The notes: generated by a model not told the origin, from the letters alone. DNA of 64,000 bases from Silurus meridionalis (GCF_014805685.1 NC_060902.1:3649286-3713285), one strand, 5' to 3'. Counted from the stretch's first letter, positions 47,593 through 61,557 are shown. Numbers and translations: made by a program.

Positions 47593-48535
47593 ATCAAATC
47601 AAATCAAATCAAATTTTATTTGTCACAAACACATACATACAGGGTACGACATGCAGTGAAATGCTTTTGACGACGGTCCGGCATGAGGGAATAAAATAGG
47701 GTAAAAAAGGAGAATAAAAAATATAAATATAATAACAAAATTTAAAGAAAAATATAATAAGAAAGAAGGCAGATAAATAAGATGTAGAGATATATAAATA
47801 TATATAAATATATATGTATATATACGTACATATACATATATATACACATACATATACATATACATATACACATATATACACATACACTGAAAATGTACAC
47901 AGAAAATGTTTATGGCAGTGTGCAGTTAGCCAGTAAACAACAGTAAACAAGTTATGATTGACCATGAGTGTCCGTGTGCAGTGAGGTGTGGTGTAAAGTG
48001 TCCTTGTGCGGATGGTGTGGTATAAGAAAAGAGAATATAAAAATATGAAATAAATATGAAAAGAAAATGAAAAGAAAATATGAAAAGAGATGGAATGTAA
48101 AGTGCACTGTGCTGTGCAAGTCCAGTGTATAATGTGCCGTAGCACGAAAAGTGTGGTTGTGCAGGGGAAAAATGGTGATGATGGAGAGTGGGCCAGTTTT
48201 AGATCCTGGGTGTTTCCTGGTTTAAACTCCGAATGGCCTGCGGAAGAAGCTCCTCCTCATTCTCTCTGTGTTCGCTTCAGGGAGCGGAAGCGTTTCCCAA
48301 CGCAACAGAGAAAAGAGTCCATTGTTGGGATGGCTGAGGTCCTTCACAATTTTCCTGGCTCTGGTCCTGCACCGTGTGCTGTAGATGTCCTGCAGGTCAG
48401 GGAGCTCGGTGTGGATGGTACGTTCGGCTGAACGCACCACCCTCTGGAGGGCTCGTCTGTCCTGCATGGTGCTGTTCCCGAACCAGGAAGTGATGCTACC
48501 CGTCAGAACGCTCTCGATGGTGCAGGTGTAAAAAG
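47593..48535 (-). mobile_element. L2-like LINE, 3' end
   Basis: On the minus strand 48222-48467 encodes QDRRALQRVVRSAERTI, then LPDLQDIYSTR, then KDLSHPNNGLFSLL, the C-terminal end typical of L2-clade reverse transcriptase ORFs. The 3' UTR follows toward lower coordinates and ends in a run that reads (TTTGA)n on the minus strand at 47593-47615, the usual short 3' microsatellite of this clade. 5'-truncated. Confidence 0.8.
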
Positions 48536-50044
48536 CAAATGGTCTAATTACAGCAGAAATCTATATAACTATCTATATATCTATATCTATATAGAGTCTA
48601 TAAAACACTAATATGGCCTATACAACAGTAATCTTATATAGAATTAGTGTAATATTGTCAGGGATCCCCCTGCCATGCCTCCCTCGGCCGTATTGATAAG
48701 ATTAGAGTTGTATAGAACAGATTTGTAATATTTAGAACATATTAGTTTTATATTGTTCAGACGAGTTTTACTAAAGCCAGATAAGTGCTGTATAGATCAG
48801 ATTAGTGTTGTATAAACCAGATTAGTGTTGTATAAAATAGATATAAAATCTTTCACAGTGCTGTCTAGCTTTGGTCATCAATCACAAATACACTTTGGAT
48901 TTGTGCTCTTCTGGCCCCTGGGTTGTGACAGGAAAACAGGACATAGTTACTGCCTTGGAAAAAAAAACTTTACAGCATTACAGGTTTTAGCGTATAACAG
49001 ACAGTGTTTAATTTGTCTGGCTTTTTTCAATGTCAGTGAAAGGTACGTATACTGCTGTGAGGCTATTTCATGGACAGGTTTTGCAGGAGAAAGGATTATT
49101 AAGTTAAACCTTTATTTTTCAGACCACAGTTACACCCGTTACATCACCAAAGACTTTTTGATTAAAAAAGTTTTTGTCTTATAATTTAATCTACCAATAA
49201 AAGGATGTTCAATTAAAAAATGGCTGAATCCTGTAAGAGAAATTGGTAGAAATTAGGATGGCAATTTGGTCAGGATCAATTTTTCAGGTAGAATGTTTGA
49301 TAAGGGGGTGCTACAGCCTTCATGAATATTACAGCCATGATTATCCAAAAGCTATTAAGGGAAAACAAAAGATGTAGAAGATCAAACATTTTTGCTATTC
49401 GTATAGTATCACACATACTGTTCACACTATAATTGTATGCATCCTATTGATTTATGACATTTAAGTGTCATATTTAATTTACTTTGGCATTCACTTCACC
49501 TTAAATCCTTTTCTTTTTCCAATTGAACATCAGAATCCAACACCTAAATAGCGTTAACAACCTAAATATGCTGATTGGCGAGTATTTGGCGTGAACATTT
49601 CATGAAAATGTAGCACTAAGTGCTTTTCATAACCCCCAAAAAGCGGTTCATTAATCATTATCTTAGCACAGCCAGGAAAAAATTACAGCTATCTCTGTGA
49701 CCGCAGTCATGCGGCTCTTCTAGAAGTCTTACTACATCGTGTTAAAAGCCTATAATCATCATTATCATCATTATCATGCAGGATGAATTGCTCCGAGGAT
49801 CTTAATTATTTCAGTTCAGCCTTATTACCTAGTGAATAAATCCAGGTTAATTGAAGAAGCGTTCTTATGCAATCTATAAAATCTGGATGCATACGCGATC
49901 CATTTATTCGTAAGCTGTTGCTTTGTGGTTATGTGTTCGGAGCAGTTCAGGCAGTGGGATGACATAAAGTAGATAGGTTTGAAAGGAGAGCTTCGAATAA
50001 ATAAATGAAAGAATGAATGAATGAGTCACGAACGAATGAATAAA

Positions 50045-50846
50045 TTATGAGATAAGATCAGATTAGATGAGATAAACCTTTATGTGTCCCACAGTAGGGA
50101 AATTCCTATGTTACAGCAGAAACAAAGAACAAATATATACAGTACAGTATAGAAATACATAAGAGAAAAACACCAATAATAATAGTAGTAGTTACTTGTT
50201 CACTGGTAGCAGCTCAGAATGTTAAGTCTAATGGCAGCAGGGAGAAAATACCTTCAGTATTGTTCCTTCAGACACATAGGATGTAACAGTCTTTCACTGA
50301 AAGAACTGTTTAGAGATGTTTTATAAAGGGGGTGAAAGTCATACTCCAGCATTGATAATAGCTTTGCTACCATCCGCCTTTCTTCCACCTCCTGTACTGT
50401 GTCCAGGGGCATCCTCAGGAATTAACTGGCCTTCCTGATCAACTCCAATCTCTTCTGCAGTAAATATCCAGCAGACCACTCCTTAGAAGATGGCTGAGGC
50501 TACCACAGAGTCAAAAAAAAGGTTTCAGTAGTGCTCCCTGCACTCCAAAATGATTGAATCTCTACAGCAGAAAGAGTCTATACCAGGGGTGTCAAACTCA
50601 AATTCACAGTGGGCCAAAATTTAAAAGTGGGACGAAGTCGCGGGCCAAACTCGATATTTATTGAAAAATTGACTGCAATTGTGCACGTTTTCCATCTCTC
50701 CAGATGTGTAATGTTGAATCTTTTCATATGGAAACAAACTTTAGTTTTGCATAAACATTGAATCTGGAACAACCAAAGTTTAATATTATAAACACATGAG
50801 AATTTAAATTTAAAATAAAACACACATCAGTGTTATTTGTTTCTTA

Positions 50847-50926
<80 letters not shown>

Positions 50927-52890
50927 TTTTGAATTCCTTTTTAATGTAAAACTTTGTTCACAGGCCAACAACACAACCAAAAATAATAATAATTTCCTTC
51001 AATTAAAAAAAGCAATCTTTCAACCATTAAAAATCTATGCCTTGGAGTAGAAAAGATGTATTAAGACAACGTTCATTCAAGCTCAGTTTGCTACACTCTG
51101 ATTTACTCTGATGCACATTGGTTCAAACCAGATACCTGGTATCTCTTCTTAGATGCAAGTGTCTTCTTAGATGCAATGTCTGGGGTTTGGCTCTGAGCTG
51201 AGGAAATCCTCAGGATTGAGTGAAGGTGTCCTAACTGGTGTTTTGTTTATCTATATCAAAGAGAACAGTTGCTCACAACGATATGAAATGCCAAACGTAG
51301 AGAGCGTTTGAGCAGCTTGGGCACGGAGTTGGAGCAGTGCGTCAGGGAGGAAACATGGAAACTGCGCAGTACATACAGAGTCGTACTTTGACTTGAGCGT
51401 GTCTCTACACTGGAGTTCAATCAGCTCCATTTGAAGGTTGGTTGGTGCGCTTTCTAAGTCAACTACAAACGGATTACTGAGCAGTTTAAGTCTGCATTTC
51501 TGGGCTTCAAAGTCGGCAAATCGCCCGGGTAAATTCAGCGCTGAGTACGCAGTTTTTCAGCGTCTCGACTGACGCACCAACGCAGTAACAAAGCATTCTG
51601 GGATTTGTAGTATTAGCGGTGTATGCACTAATAGTGTAGTAATACACTAGTAGTAGTGTAGTGTAAGTGGTGTAATACACATTTGATATGATTTCGGGCC
51701 AAATATAATTTTGATTTGGCCCACGGGCCTGAGTTTGACACCCCTGGTCTACACTGTCCTTCGTAGTAAATTGCTTCTGTATTATCTGTTTAGTCCAGTT
51801 TGCTGTTCAGGTGAAAACTCAGGTATTTATAAGAGTCTAATATCTTAATGCCTTTTCCCTGAATGTTCACTAGTGAAAGTGAAGATTGTTTGTGTCGGTG
51901 GAGATCCACCACCAGTTTTTAATTTTTCTCCTATTTATCTTGAGGCAGCTCCACTGGCACTAGTCCACAAAGTCCTGGATCAGTCCTCTCTACTTTCTGT
52001 CATCATCTGTGATCATGCTGATGATGACAGAGTCTTCAGAGAACTTTTGCAGGTGACAGGTTGATGAGCTGAGCTGAGCAACGGAGCAACGTTCCCTTCA
52101 GGGCTCCAGTGTTGAAGACAATCATGTCAGTCTCACAATCATGAGTCTTCACATTCAGTGGTCGGTTTGTGAGGTAATCCAGTATCCGGGCCGATGGATG
52201 ACGGTACACCCCTATGTACACCAGCTTACCCCTTAGGAGTGTAGTTTGGATGGTGTTAAAAGCATTAGAGAGGTCAAAAAACATGACTCTCACCATGCTT
52301 CCAGGCTTTTTTAGGTGTGACAAAGCCCTATTATGGAGGAATATGACAGTGCCTTCCACACCTATGCCTGGTTGGTAGGCAAAGTAAAGGGGATCCATTG
52401 CTGGGCTCACCAAAGGTCGGAGTTGAGTAAGCACTAGCCTCTTTAAACTCTTCTTCAGATGTGAGGTCAGCGCTTCTCATCTCTTGTCCCCAAAGTCTTT
52501 TGGGTGCGACGTCTTTGGTACAGGTACCACACAGGATGTCTTTCACAGCTGTGGTACATTCCCCAACATCGGGCTCATACAATACAACAATATGCCACAC
52601 AGTTGGTCTGTACAGATCTTAAACAGCCTAGAGCTGATGCCGTCTGTGTCCGCAGCCTTCCTCGCTTTGATTCACCTGAGCTTCATCCTCACCTGGTCTT
52701 CTGTTAAGGGCAGTGGTGGCAGTGGGGTCTGGGGTATTGGTAGGGGGGATAGGGACGGATGGGTGTGTGGAGAGATGTGTTGTGGACAAGTTGAAGCTGA
52801 GAGCAGCCAGAGATAGGTGGGGCTGGAGCAGCTTGCTGTGGGGGCCGAGAAGGGGGGTTGCAGCGAGACTGGGTGGGGTCAGGGATCAAA
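50045..52890 (-). mobile_element. L2-like LINE fragment, interrupted by a hAT element
   Basis: On the minus strand 52036-52434 encodes a reverse transcriptase segment with LRPLVSPAMDPLYFAYQPGI, MFFDLSNAFNTIQ (the first catalytic Asp region) and LDYLTNRP. Upstream (52440-52700) decayed frames keep AGPDGI-like and VPVPK-like blocks in several frames. The 3' side runs to about 50045, ending in an (agat)-type run. The hAT-like element at 50584-51746 splits it. Frameshifts and stops show it is dead. Confidence 0.8.
50584..51746 (+). mobile_element. hAT-like non-autonomous element inserted in an L2-like LINE
   Basis: Ends caggggtgtcaaactcaaat and cctgagtttgacacccctg are inverted repeats. The flanking octamers gtctatac (50576-50583) and gtctacac (51747-51754) differ at one base and fit an 8-bp hAT target duplication. 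Subterminal gtgggcc and tttggccca motifs also mirror each other. A (CT)n array lies at 50852-50921. No transposase frame in the 1163 bp. Confidence 0.88.
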
Positions 52891-55639
52891 TATATTAAAG
52901 AATAGATTCAGGGATTCATGAATGAACGAACAAACAAACAAATGCAGTAAAGAAAAAATTCAGTAAGAAAACAAAAACAGTTGCCTTAAAGGAAGAAAGC
53001 AAAAAAGAAAAAAGAAAAAAATAATTGCTTGATTGGTTAGGCATGTAATTACTAAGAACTTATTTTCAGAAAAGCAAAGAAACTTTGCTTAAAAACTCTG
53101 TTTTTTTTTTATTTTATAGAAAATCAATTCAATGCCAGTTGTATCCAATAAATACAAGTTCATCACAAAATTAAGATTATTTTCCTGAATATCTTCAGCA
53201 ACTAACCAGTCATTACTATTTTTGAATGAAGCTTTAAATTTGTATAAATAAGTAAATAAATGTATGGAGGTATATGTATGCATGTATGTATGTCACAATC
53301 TATTCACAGAAAGAAATACTTTGTTCACAGGGAAGATTTTAGACTTGTAACTGTGTGGGTTTGATTGCACACTCTACAAAAACGTTTACAATCGAATAAT
53401 ACATTTTTACTGTTTTAGAGCTTGAAAGCCAATCAGTTTTGTTTCGATTTTTTGTAATATTTTAGATTTTTGACAATTCAGAACCTTGCTGATTTCTATT
53501 ATGTCATTTAAACCTATTATTTGTGTTTCCTTTTTTGTGACGGCGAAAATAGGATTAGGTTGGAAATAAATGTAATCTTAATCTGAAACATCTGTCTGCT
53601 TTAACGTCTGGATTGTGGTCAATGTAGTAAATACTGTATGTAAGTAAAAAAAAAAAAAAAAAGACGCCATTTATCATTTGTATAGTACAGAGAGTAAAGA
53701 AAATGGAAGGTGGAGAAATTAATTGCGTCTTTTAGCAAATTCAGCCAATTGTATGAATAATTATGTTTTTTTTGAATGATTTGATAAATAGGTAGTATCG
53801 TATTGTGATAGACTTGTATAGGTCATAACAATGTAAAAGAAACTGATTGCTTTTTAGCAGTGTCTTATTTTATGTATCTAATTTCAATTTACAGTAAAGC
53901 AAAAGGCTGCTGGAATCATTTGAAGGTTGCCATGAACTTCAAGCATATTCCTGTAATGTCACCTTCGTTCCATCCTATTATTTTAATTGAAAGGAACCAG
54001 ATAATTGACATTAAGACACCTGCACAAGGCTGCACTGCAGTGCCATTGATTGTTTCCAGTCTTGCTTAGCTAGCCATGTGGTGCAGTTCTGCTTTTCTGA
54101 CCACTTTACAGACCTCAAGCCGTCGCCACACCAAGCTGTATAGTACCTTCATAAATTATTTAGTCTAGATGGAGCCGATGCATCTGCACTCCATGTAAGG
54201 CTTGTGCACGAAGCAAGATTTTTCTCGAGAGATGAATGGACGAGAGCTCTTCAAGAGATTTCCGAATCAAGCTGTTTAGGCTTGAGTGCTGCTTCAACCC
54301 CTAACATCCAACAAACATCACAATCATCTTCAACAAGCATTTGTTTCTTTAGAAGAGAAAAAAAAATTGCCACTATACATAGTACTTATGAAAGCCTCAG
54401 CTTTTCACATTGTTTTTGTGTGTAATGAAGTACAGAGAAAAGCAGTAAAATGTGTGACTCTACCAAAGATTGAACAAATGCATTGCCACCCCTTGTAAGG
54501 AAGTCATTCATAAAACAAACATTTGTAAGTATGTAATACACAAACAAAAAACTTTAGTCATAAGATTTACAACAAGCCCCCAAATGATTTTCGCGATTGT
54601 GTCCCTTGTCTGCGATATGTCCATATTCTACAGCTGTATAACAGTTTATAAAATGACTTCAATTTCCAACTCACCATGAGGCCTGTGTGGCTTGGCCTCT
54701 TACCGAGCTGTCCGCCTGTTGGACAAGGACATGCCTTGGGCTGCCTGGTTCCCATGGGGACTGTAGGGTCGCCATGGACACCATGGCCGGTTGCCATTCG
54801 CTCCCTCCCTTCCCTCTTTTCTCTTCTAGCCCCCTCATCCTTCTCCCTTGCTTTGCACCCTTTAACCGGTTCGTTTGGCATCAGAGGCCATTTCTAATGC
54901 AGCAGCAGTGTTTTGCCCGAAGCCACGCTTTTAAGTTTACAGTTGCTCATTTGCATTTCACCAGTAGGGAACCGAGAATTGAGGTCAAATTTGATTTGAG
55001 TGTAGAGCTGTGCCAACATCACAGCAAAAGAGACCAAGAGTGTAAAACAGATATTTGTTTGTTATAACAAAGTGTAAATAGATATATACTTTATATTTAA
55101 TACATACTGTATATATATTTATTAATTTATTTTTTAAGTGTGCATCGGATACAAGTTGCCATTTAAATCATGATGGACAATTTTTCACATATTTGCATTA
55201 GTAAAAAACTTTTTTTTACATGTAATTATTAGTAGATGCGTTATACTTTTATTATTTAGAAAGCGACCAATAATTTGCAAGCAATATTTTCTATGTAGAT
55301 CGATTTCTCTGTTAAACCGTTTGTAAAACGTGTTTTTTCAGCACCACTGCTGCTACATGAATATGACGTATCACAATCACTTATGAGAGCCACAAAGGAT
55401 AAAGATTAACATGGCAGAGGTAGAGCTGCATTTTCCTTCAGACAGAACAAAAAAAAAAGTCTGGTTTTATTTCATTCTTTTTATTTTTATTTTTGCACAC
55501 TACAAAGACTTGTTTTCTTTAAAGAGTTATACATTAGAAGTGAGATGGCACTTTATGAAGTTAATTTATGATATGCTGTCTGTCTGAGCTAAATAAATAA
55601 AAGCAAACTATCTGTACTATGTTGAATTGCATAGCTTTA

Positions 55640-55835
55640 TATTTTCTCTATTGCATTTGAATTGCATTGTGTTGAATTGTGTTGAATTGAATCAAAATCG
55701 GATCGCACTGCATCGCAGTAGGGGTGAAACGTATCACATCGCTTTGCTAGCTGCTTCATGTGTATCTGTAGTGTATTGTATCGCTGGCTATGTATTGAGA
55801 TGCACATTGCATCTGCTCCATCTGAATAATCGTAC
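55640..55835 (+). repeat. Unclassified repeat rich in ttgaattg and atcg motifs
   Basis: Several attgaattg/gttgaattg pentamer-like repeats pass into gatcgcactgcatcgcagta, ggggtgaaacgtatcacatc and gtattgtatcgctgg. The style matches interspersed fish repeats, but no ends or coding relic are evident. Confidence 0.45.
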
Positions 55836-56804
55836 TGATTGGACAGGAAGGTGTGCATTTAAACCTTAGCTCTCACAGGTACAGTAGTTTATGTCAGCCA
55901 TTGCCATAGAAACAATCTTACCCATACATACATTTGCATACGGAGTAAGACAGCTACAGTATTGTCTACATTTTCATTAACACCTTACATTAATAAAAAG
56001 ACTTTTGCCTGTCAGGCAGTTATGCACCTCCACTTGGTGCATTTTAATGCACAACTAGCTGTGGATTATTCCTTTTATACCCAGTGCTTCATGATGCTAC
56101 GTGATTTTCCTTTTTTGTAAAGGTCTCAAAAATATCTTTTGAGCAAATACTGAACTCTCTTAACTCAGTCATACTTCTTAACATAGCTGTTCTAATGTCC
56201 CCCTTAATGCTGTAAATATTTATCTCATTCTTTTTGACTACACTCATTCTTTTACTTTTCCTTCAGTTTTAGACTATTTCTTTTCTTTTTTTTTTGTTTG
56301 ACATTTTTGACGATCTTGTTGTAGAATTAAATGTAGTTTATTTGTAGATAAAAAATATATATTTTCCATGTAGCGACTTTTAGATTTAAATGTCAGGGCT
56401 GAAAATGTTTTCCACTGATAGTTATGTGAGCTTCAAGCAATTCTATTTGTATGTTGCAAATTTTTTTGTGATTTTACTCTAAGCAGTCGGACTTAATGTG
56501 TGTATCGCGTATGCATTTATCATAATTTTTAGCCTTTTGTGCAATTGAAATGGATTGTTCAAAAGCCTATTGCTGAGAATATAATGTTTGTCCATGCATA
56601 GATATGTGAAATACTAAGGGGCAACAGTTGCACAATAAAAGTACATAGTTAGTGATTTCTGAGCATCTGCTGCTAACCTGTAAATCGGTGGAAAGAAACT
56701 GCAGGTTACTTAACATCTTTTTTTGGTAATGTTTTTGTGGGGAATTTAATACATACAGCATATTATCCTATGGACTAAGAATCTTCTTCTTCTTTCAAGA
56801 TCTA

Positions 56805-57612
56805 CCACCATCTACTCTTTCACATTCCTCTCTTTAAGGCCATACCTACCCATCACCTTCTCATCATCTCTGTTCCCTTCACCTACATGCCCATTAAAGT
56901 CTGCCTCAATCACCAATCTTTCATTCTTAGGTACACCTTCTACTTCATCTAACTTGCTCCAGAATTTTTTCTTCTTCTCCATCTCACAACCCACTTGTGA
57001 AGCATAGGCACTGATGACATTTATCATCATGCCTTAAACTTCCAGCTTCACTTTCATCACCCTATCAGAAACTCTCTTCACCTCCACTACACACTTACTA
57101 AACTCTTCCTTCAGGATCACTCCTACACCTTTTCTTTTTCTATCGACACCGTGATAGAGCAGTTTAAACCCACCTCCAATGTTCCTGGCCTTACTCCCTT
57201 TCCACTTGGTCTCCTGAACACACAACATATCTACCTTTCTACTCTCCATCATATCAGCTAACTCTCTCCCTCTACCAGTCATAGTACCAACACTCAAAAA
57301 CCAACCCAAACCTCCACTCTCCTTTTCGTCTCCTTTCCCTGCCGTCTCTGTAGACGTCTTCCTCCTCTCCTACTCTTCCTTCAGCCAACAGTAGCCCAAT
57401 TTCCACTGGTACCCTGTTGGCTAACGATACCTGTGGCGGTTGTTGGTAACTCGGGCCTCGACCGATCCGGTATGAATTTCTTATTCGTGATCCGCATATT
57501 CGATTTGGCACGTTTTACACTGGATGCCCTTCCTAACGAACCGTCCCTATTTATCCGGGCTTGGGACCAGCACTAAGACTGCACTGGCTTGTGCAACCCT
57601 AATGGCTGGGTT
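56805..57612 (-). mobile_element. RTE-type LINE, 5' part with endonuclease domain
   Basis: On the minus strand 57309-56812 reads as one frame broken by a single TAA (57034-57036). It encodes GRGRELADMMESRKVDMLCV and QETKWKG (the apurinic-endonuclease QETK motif), then YHGVDRKRKGVGVIL, INVISAYASQVGC and ADFNGHVGEGN. This is the RTE-clade endonuclease head. The 5' leader lies at about 57520-57612 (ctggatgcccttcctaacg). The reverse transcriptase part is missing. Confidence 0.82.
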
Positions 57613-57689
57613 CTGGGGACTGAGAATATGCTGCATCATTAATAATATGCACCAAAAATGGGTTAATTAATTATATGTTTAAAAATGTT

Positions 57690-57838
57690 TCAGGACAAGG
57701 TCATAAGTTTGAATCCCAGCACTACCAAGCTGCCACTGCTGAGCTCCTCAACCCTCAACTGCTCACTTGTATAAAAATGAGATATTGTACGTCACTGTTT
57801 ATAAGGGCGTTCTTCCAAATGCCAAGTTATAAATGTAA
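57690..57838 (+). mobile_element. tRNA-derived SINE, 5'-truncated
   Basis: B-box-like ggtcataagtttgaatccc, the core cactaccaagctgccactg, and a tail with cactgtttataagggcgttc and ccaaatgcc. It lies directly beside the RTE fragment. Confidence 0.75.
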
Positions 57839-60419
57839 GCCATAAACTTGCACCCTTATGATGATTTTGATCTAAACCTGTGGGTTTTAGAAAGCATGAA
57901 AGCAACTTTAATGTGTCAAACTAAACACGGTTAGGATCCATGCTCAGAGGTGTTTTAATACACATTGCCATACAATTCATACATACAAAAACGAAGTTCT
58001 CAAATTCAAAGTTGGTAATCATGCAGTAGGCAATAAACATATGACAGGACAAATTGGCAGAGAACAAGCCAAAGAAGCAACCAAGAACATAAATGGTCAG
58101 ATGCAGTATAAGTAAACAGGAGAATAACAAGATTTATAACGTTGCAAAACTGTTTGGCACGACTTCACTTTTGAATTATTTCTATGGAAGAAAATCAGCA
58201 AGTGAACTGCAAATGGAATGACAATGGAGGTTGCAGGAGTATTTTAGACACTGTGGCCTCAAGTTAAAAAAGTCATCTTACCAAGTGAAAATATCTTAAA
58301 TTTAATTAAATTAAGTATTTCGTTTTAAAAGATCCAAATATCAGAAATCTGTTTCTAAACATTATTACCAATTGAAACTTTCAGATTTTTTTTAATTCTG
58401 TTATTTCTGGAAATGAAAAGTAAAAAAAAAAAAAAAATAGCAAAAAGATATAAAAATGAAACAAGACAATTTTAAGTTTGAAATTAGCATAAAAGGTTTA
58501 ATAATCCTATATTTGGGCTATTATAATATTGTTATTGAAAATAATAGATACATTAGACTATATTAAGGTTGTCTAACACCAAAAGCACTGGGGGAAAAAC
58601 ATCTTCACAAGTGAAAATATCTCGTGTTTGTTGCAGGAATTTTAACTGATTCGACGTCTCGTCTCTCGTTTCTTTGGTTTCCTGTCAGAGAATAATTGCA
58701 TATCCCTTATCGGTGCTATTCAGCAGTCACTGCCGATTACTTCATTGAGATATTTTGTTGAGAAGAGCTTGCTGAATTCAAAAATAGTCTACTGCCTACA
58801 GAACATGATTGTATACCAGGGCCTATCAAAGCATTACAGGTTTACCGAGAAGTTCAAATTGTGCCAAAGAGAATATGTAAATGCACCGTGCTAAGGATGA
58901 GGAAGCCTTCACAAGATGTTTTTCATCAAATGGGTGTGATCATACTGCATTGGATCAGTGGTTCACACAAATGGGAAACCTTTGGCTGTCTTCCAGCTGC
59001 CAACTTAGTGGAGAGAATGGATTGATCCAGTTGCAGGGAGTTACGATATGGATCTTTTAGACTGAGTTGAGAAGCCAATTAACGTCTTGATGGCGTGGTG
59101 AGTGTGGGCATGGGCTTTCCCTTTGGGTGGCTACTGGAAGAAAATATTAGCTAAAAATGTCATTTTGTTTAATGTGTTTCTTTGCATTTGTGTCTAAATA
59201 AATTCTGTTATTGTCTAGAACAGTTGAAAAGACCTCACTATTAATATTGAGTTTTTTCACTTTCGATTTGAACGCAGCAAATATTTAATTGACACGAAAA
59301 CATTTTTAGAAGCACCCTTATTAATATGCAGCGTCAATCTCACATGCATATTGGATTTACCAGATGTGACACGTTCCCATCTGCTCTCTCAGCTAACGGA
59401 TGTGCTCTATGGAATTCTGTTTAAAGTCACTGAACAGTACAAATTTGGCATTTACTATATATTAATAACTATATAAAAAAATTTACTATTATTTTTTGGA
59501 ACAAAGGTTCATCAGTTTTTACAGATGATAATTATAAAAGCATGGCTGTTGAAACACAGTAAAAAAAGAAACAGGTTAAATATAAAGTTTAGAATTGTTA
59601 AAATTATAATGAAAGCTAGTTTTTATATTGTAGAACAACAAATGATGGATCATTATGCATTAAAAAACCAATACTATTCATATTTAAGCTTGAACTAGTG
59701 AAAAATCTGGTATTCCAAGGAAGTTGGGCCAGATTTCTTCAAATTCAAATCCATCACTTTAGACCACAGTATATTGCCAGTCACATGAGTGACGATTGCA
59801 GATTTTTTCCGAATCTGAATTCTCCGAGTGCATTAATGCATTTATTATTCAGTTGGGATATTTATTAGTATCGCTCTCCAGCCTCTTGTCATTGGGATGG
59901 CTGCCGGCATTTTGCTCATCAGTCCAAAGCAATGATGATTGGCAGTATAGAGGCTAACTCAGGAGCTTGCAGACTAGACAGGCATGAAATTGCAACTGGG
60001 AAATGAAACAATAGAAAGAAAGGGAAGACTAGAAGACAGCTGACTGACTTTCTTCCACCTCTCCCCACGATCATCAAGTTAATCTCAATGTCCAAATGCA
60101 TTTGTGATAAAATGGCTGGGGAGAGAAGGACCCAGGGTTTGGCCTACTGATTGATGGAGTGGCAGCGTAAATTAGACTCACAAGATGCTTTTCATTTTAT
60201 CTTTTTTTTTTTTCTTTCTACCAGTCGAAGCTGAGATTGATGAAATGGAAAGCAACACAGTGTCTAATGTTAGTGCCATAAAATCCTGTTAATCTTATGA
60301 TGATGATGATGATTTAAAATAAAGCTAATAAAGATTTACATAGACTTAGACATATCATTAAATGAATATTTGATGTGCAGTTGGGTATAAAAGGAATGAA
60401 GCTTGACAGGCAGCGCTGT

Positions 60420-60804
60420 TACAACAAATCATTAATGGTGGTGTTTTAATCATGGTGTCCAACCGAAAAGATTGTGAACATCAACATTTAAAGATTTGAC
60501 ATTTTTAAAACAATTTTAAATAAAATTCCTGCCTGGTTAAATAATATATAAAATAATATTTTATAAAAATAAAATAGAATAAATTAAATTAACTCAATAC
60601 ACTTTTTATTAGATTGTTCACATTGAGTAATCAATTAAATTGGCGCAAACAAATACCAGACTGGCGCTAGTGTTAGCCGCTATCCACTTCCTGCATGCGC
60701 AAAACAAATCTTATTTCTGGTATGGAGTGAGTAGCCAAAGTAACACTGCACTAACTCTCGTTTCTTCTTTTATACCCCTGGCATTGCTGTGTATGTTTTC
60801 AGGT

Positions 60805-60836
<32 letters not shown>

Positions 60837-60860
60837 GGTTTTTAAAAATGCGAGGCAGAG
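60420..60860 (+). mobile_element. hAT-like remnant related to 1385-1800
   Basis: Shares with 1535-1790 the blocks ttttaaaacaattttaaata, tgcctggt/tgcttggt, ctgcatgcgcaaaacaaat, ggcattgctgt.tatgttttca and a final cgaggc. An (ATA)n run (60809-60834) sits in the same place as a taataataataa run in the other copy. No ends or transposase frame. Confidence 0.55.
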
Positions 60861-60981
60861 ACTAAGCAAACTTGAGGTCCGCCACTTAATACATTCCTGA
60901 GGGAACTCAGAATCTAACCATGTTCCACACGTAAAAAGGATTGCATCCGGTAAACATGTGTACCGAACCACAAGCTCTATA

Positions 60982-61222
60982 CTTGGCACTTGTTGGCCCT
61001 TTTGCCTTCACTCTGCGGTCCAGCTCACCCCTAAACCATCTCGATTGGGTTCAGGTCCGGTGACTGCGGAGGCCAGGTCATCTGGCGCAGCACCCCATCA
61101 CTCTCCTTCTTGGTCATATAGCCCTTGATGCCTTCAGTGTGACTCTACAATTTTCATAGTAATGAAAATAAAGAAAACTCTTTGAATGAGAAGGTGTGTC
61201 CAAACTTTTGGTCTGTACTGTA
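60982..61222 (+). mobile_element. Tc1-like element, right half
   Basis: Matches the right half of the element at 5115-5659 with about three differences over 239 bases, ending in the intact terminus ttggtctgtactg followed by TA. The left half is absent; the break is at cttggcacttg. Confidence 0.88.
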
Positions 61223-61557
61223 TATAAAGTGTGTACATTTTTGTATATACAGTATACATGAATATATCATATGTCTATGGAGTAGAGACAGCTATAGGAA
61301 TGATATAGTAATTATACTATGTATAGATCAACTAGTATCTATACAGTATATCACATAAAAGCAGAAGTGCAAATAACAAGGGAAATATGTTTCTTATGCT
61401 TTTAGGAGTATATATAATTCATAAAAACGGTTTGTTATAGAAAATCTCACCATATTAATAGTTACACGTTTTTATATAATATCATTTTCAATTTATGTGA
61501 ACCTGAACTGCAAGGTTTCAAAGCAATAAATGTCATATGTATATTTTTCCCATACAG

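Larger units (their letters stand above)
47244..61557 (+). other. rnf123 intron (14.3 kb)
   Basis: Bounded by the GTGAGT donor at 47244 and a ttcccatacag acceptor ending at 61557. It holds two minus-strand L2-like LINE fragments, an RTE endonuclease remnant, a SINE, a hAT insertion and a half Tc1-like element, listed separately. Stretches where I see no gene or clear repeat: 48840-50040, 52900-55620, 55840-56800 and 57840-60420. A few near-tandem tagatcagattagtgttgta units occur around 48780-48835. Confidence 0.85.

Noticed and set aside
47609..48145. 178-codon Tyr/Ile-rich frame on the minus strand
   Set aside because: It runs across the AT-rich untranslated end of the L2-like LINE and a TA/CA-type simple repeat, and it has no recognised domain.
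52484..52898. Open frames on the plus strand near 52.5-52.9 kb
   Set aside because: They are antisense to the L2-like LINE, whose minus-strand reverse transcriptase relic explains the sequence.
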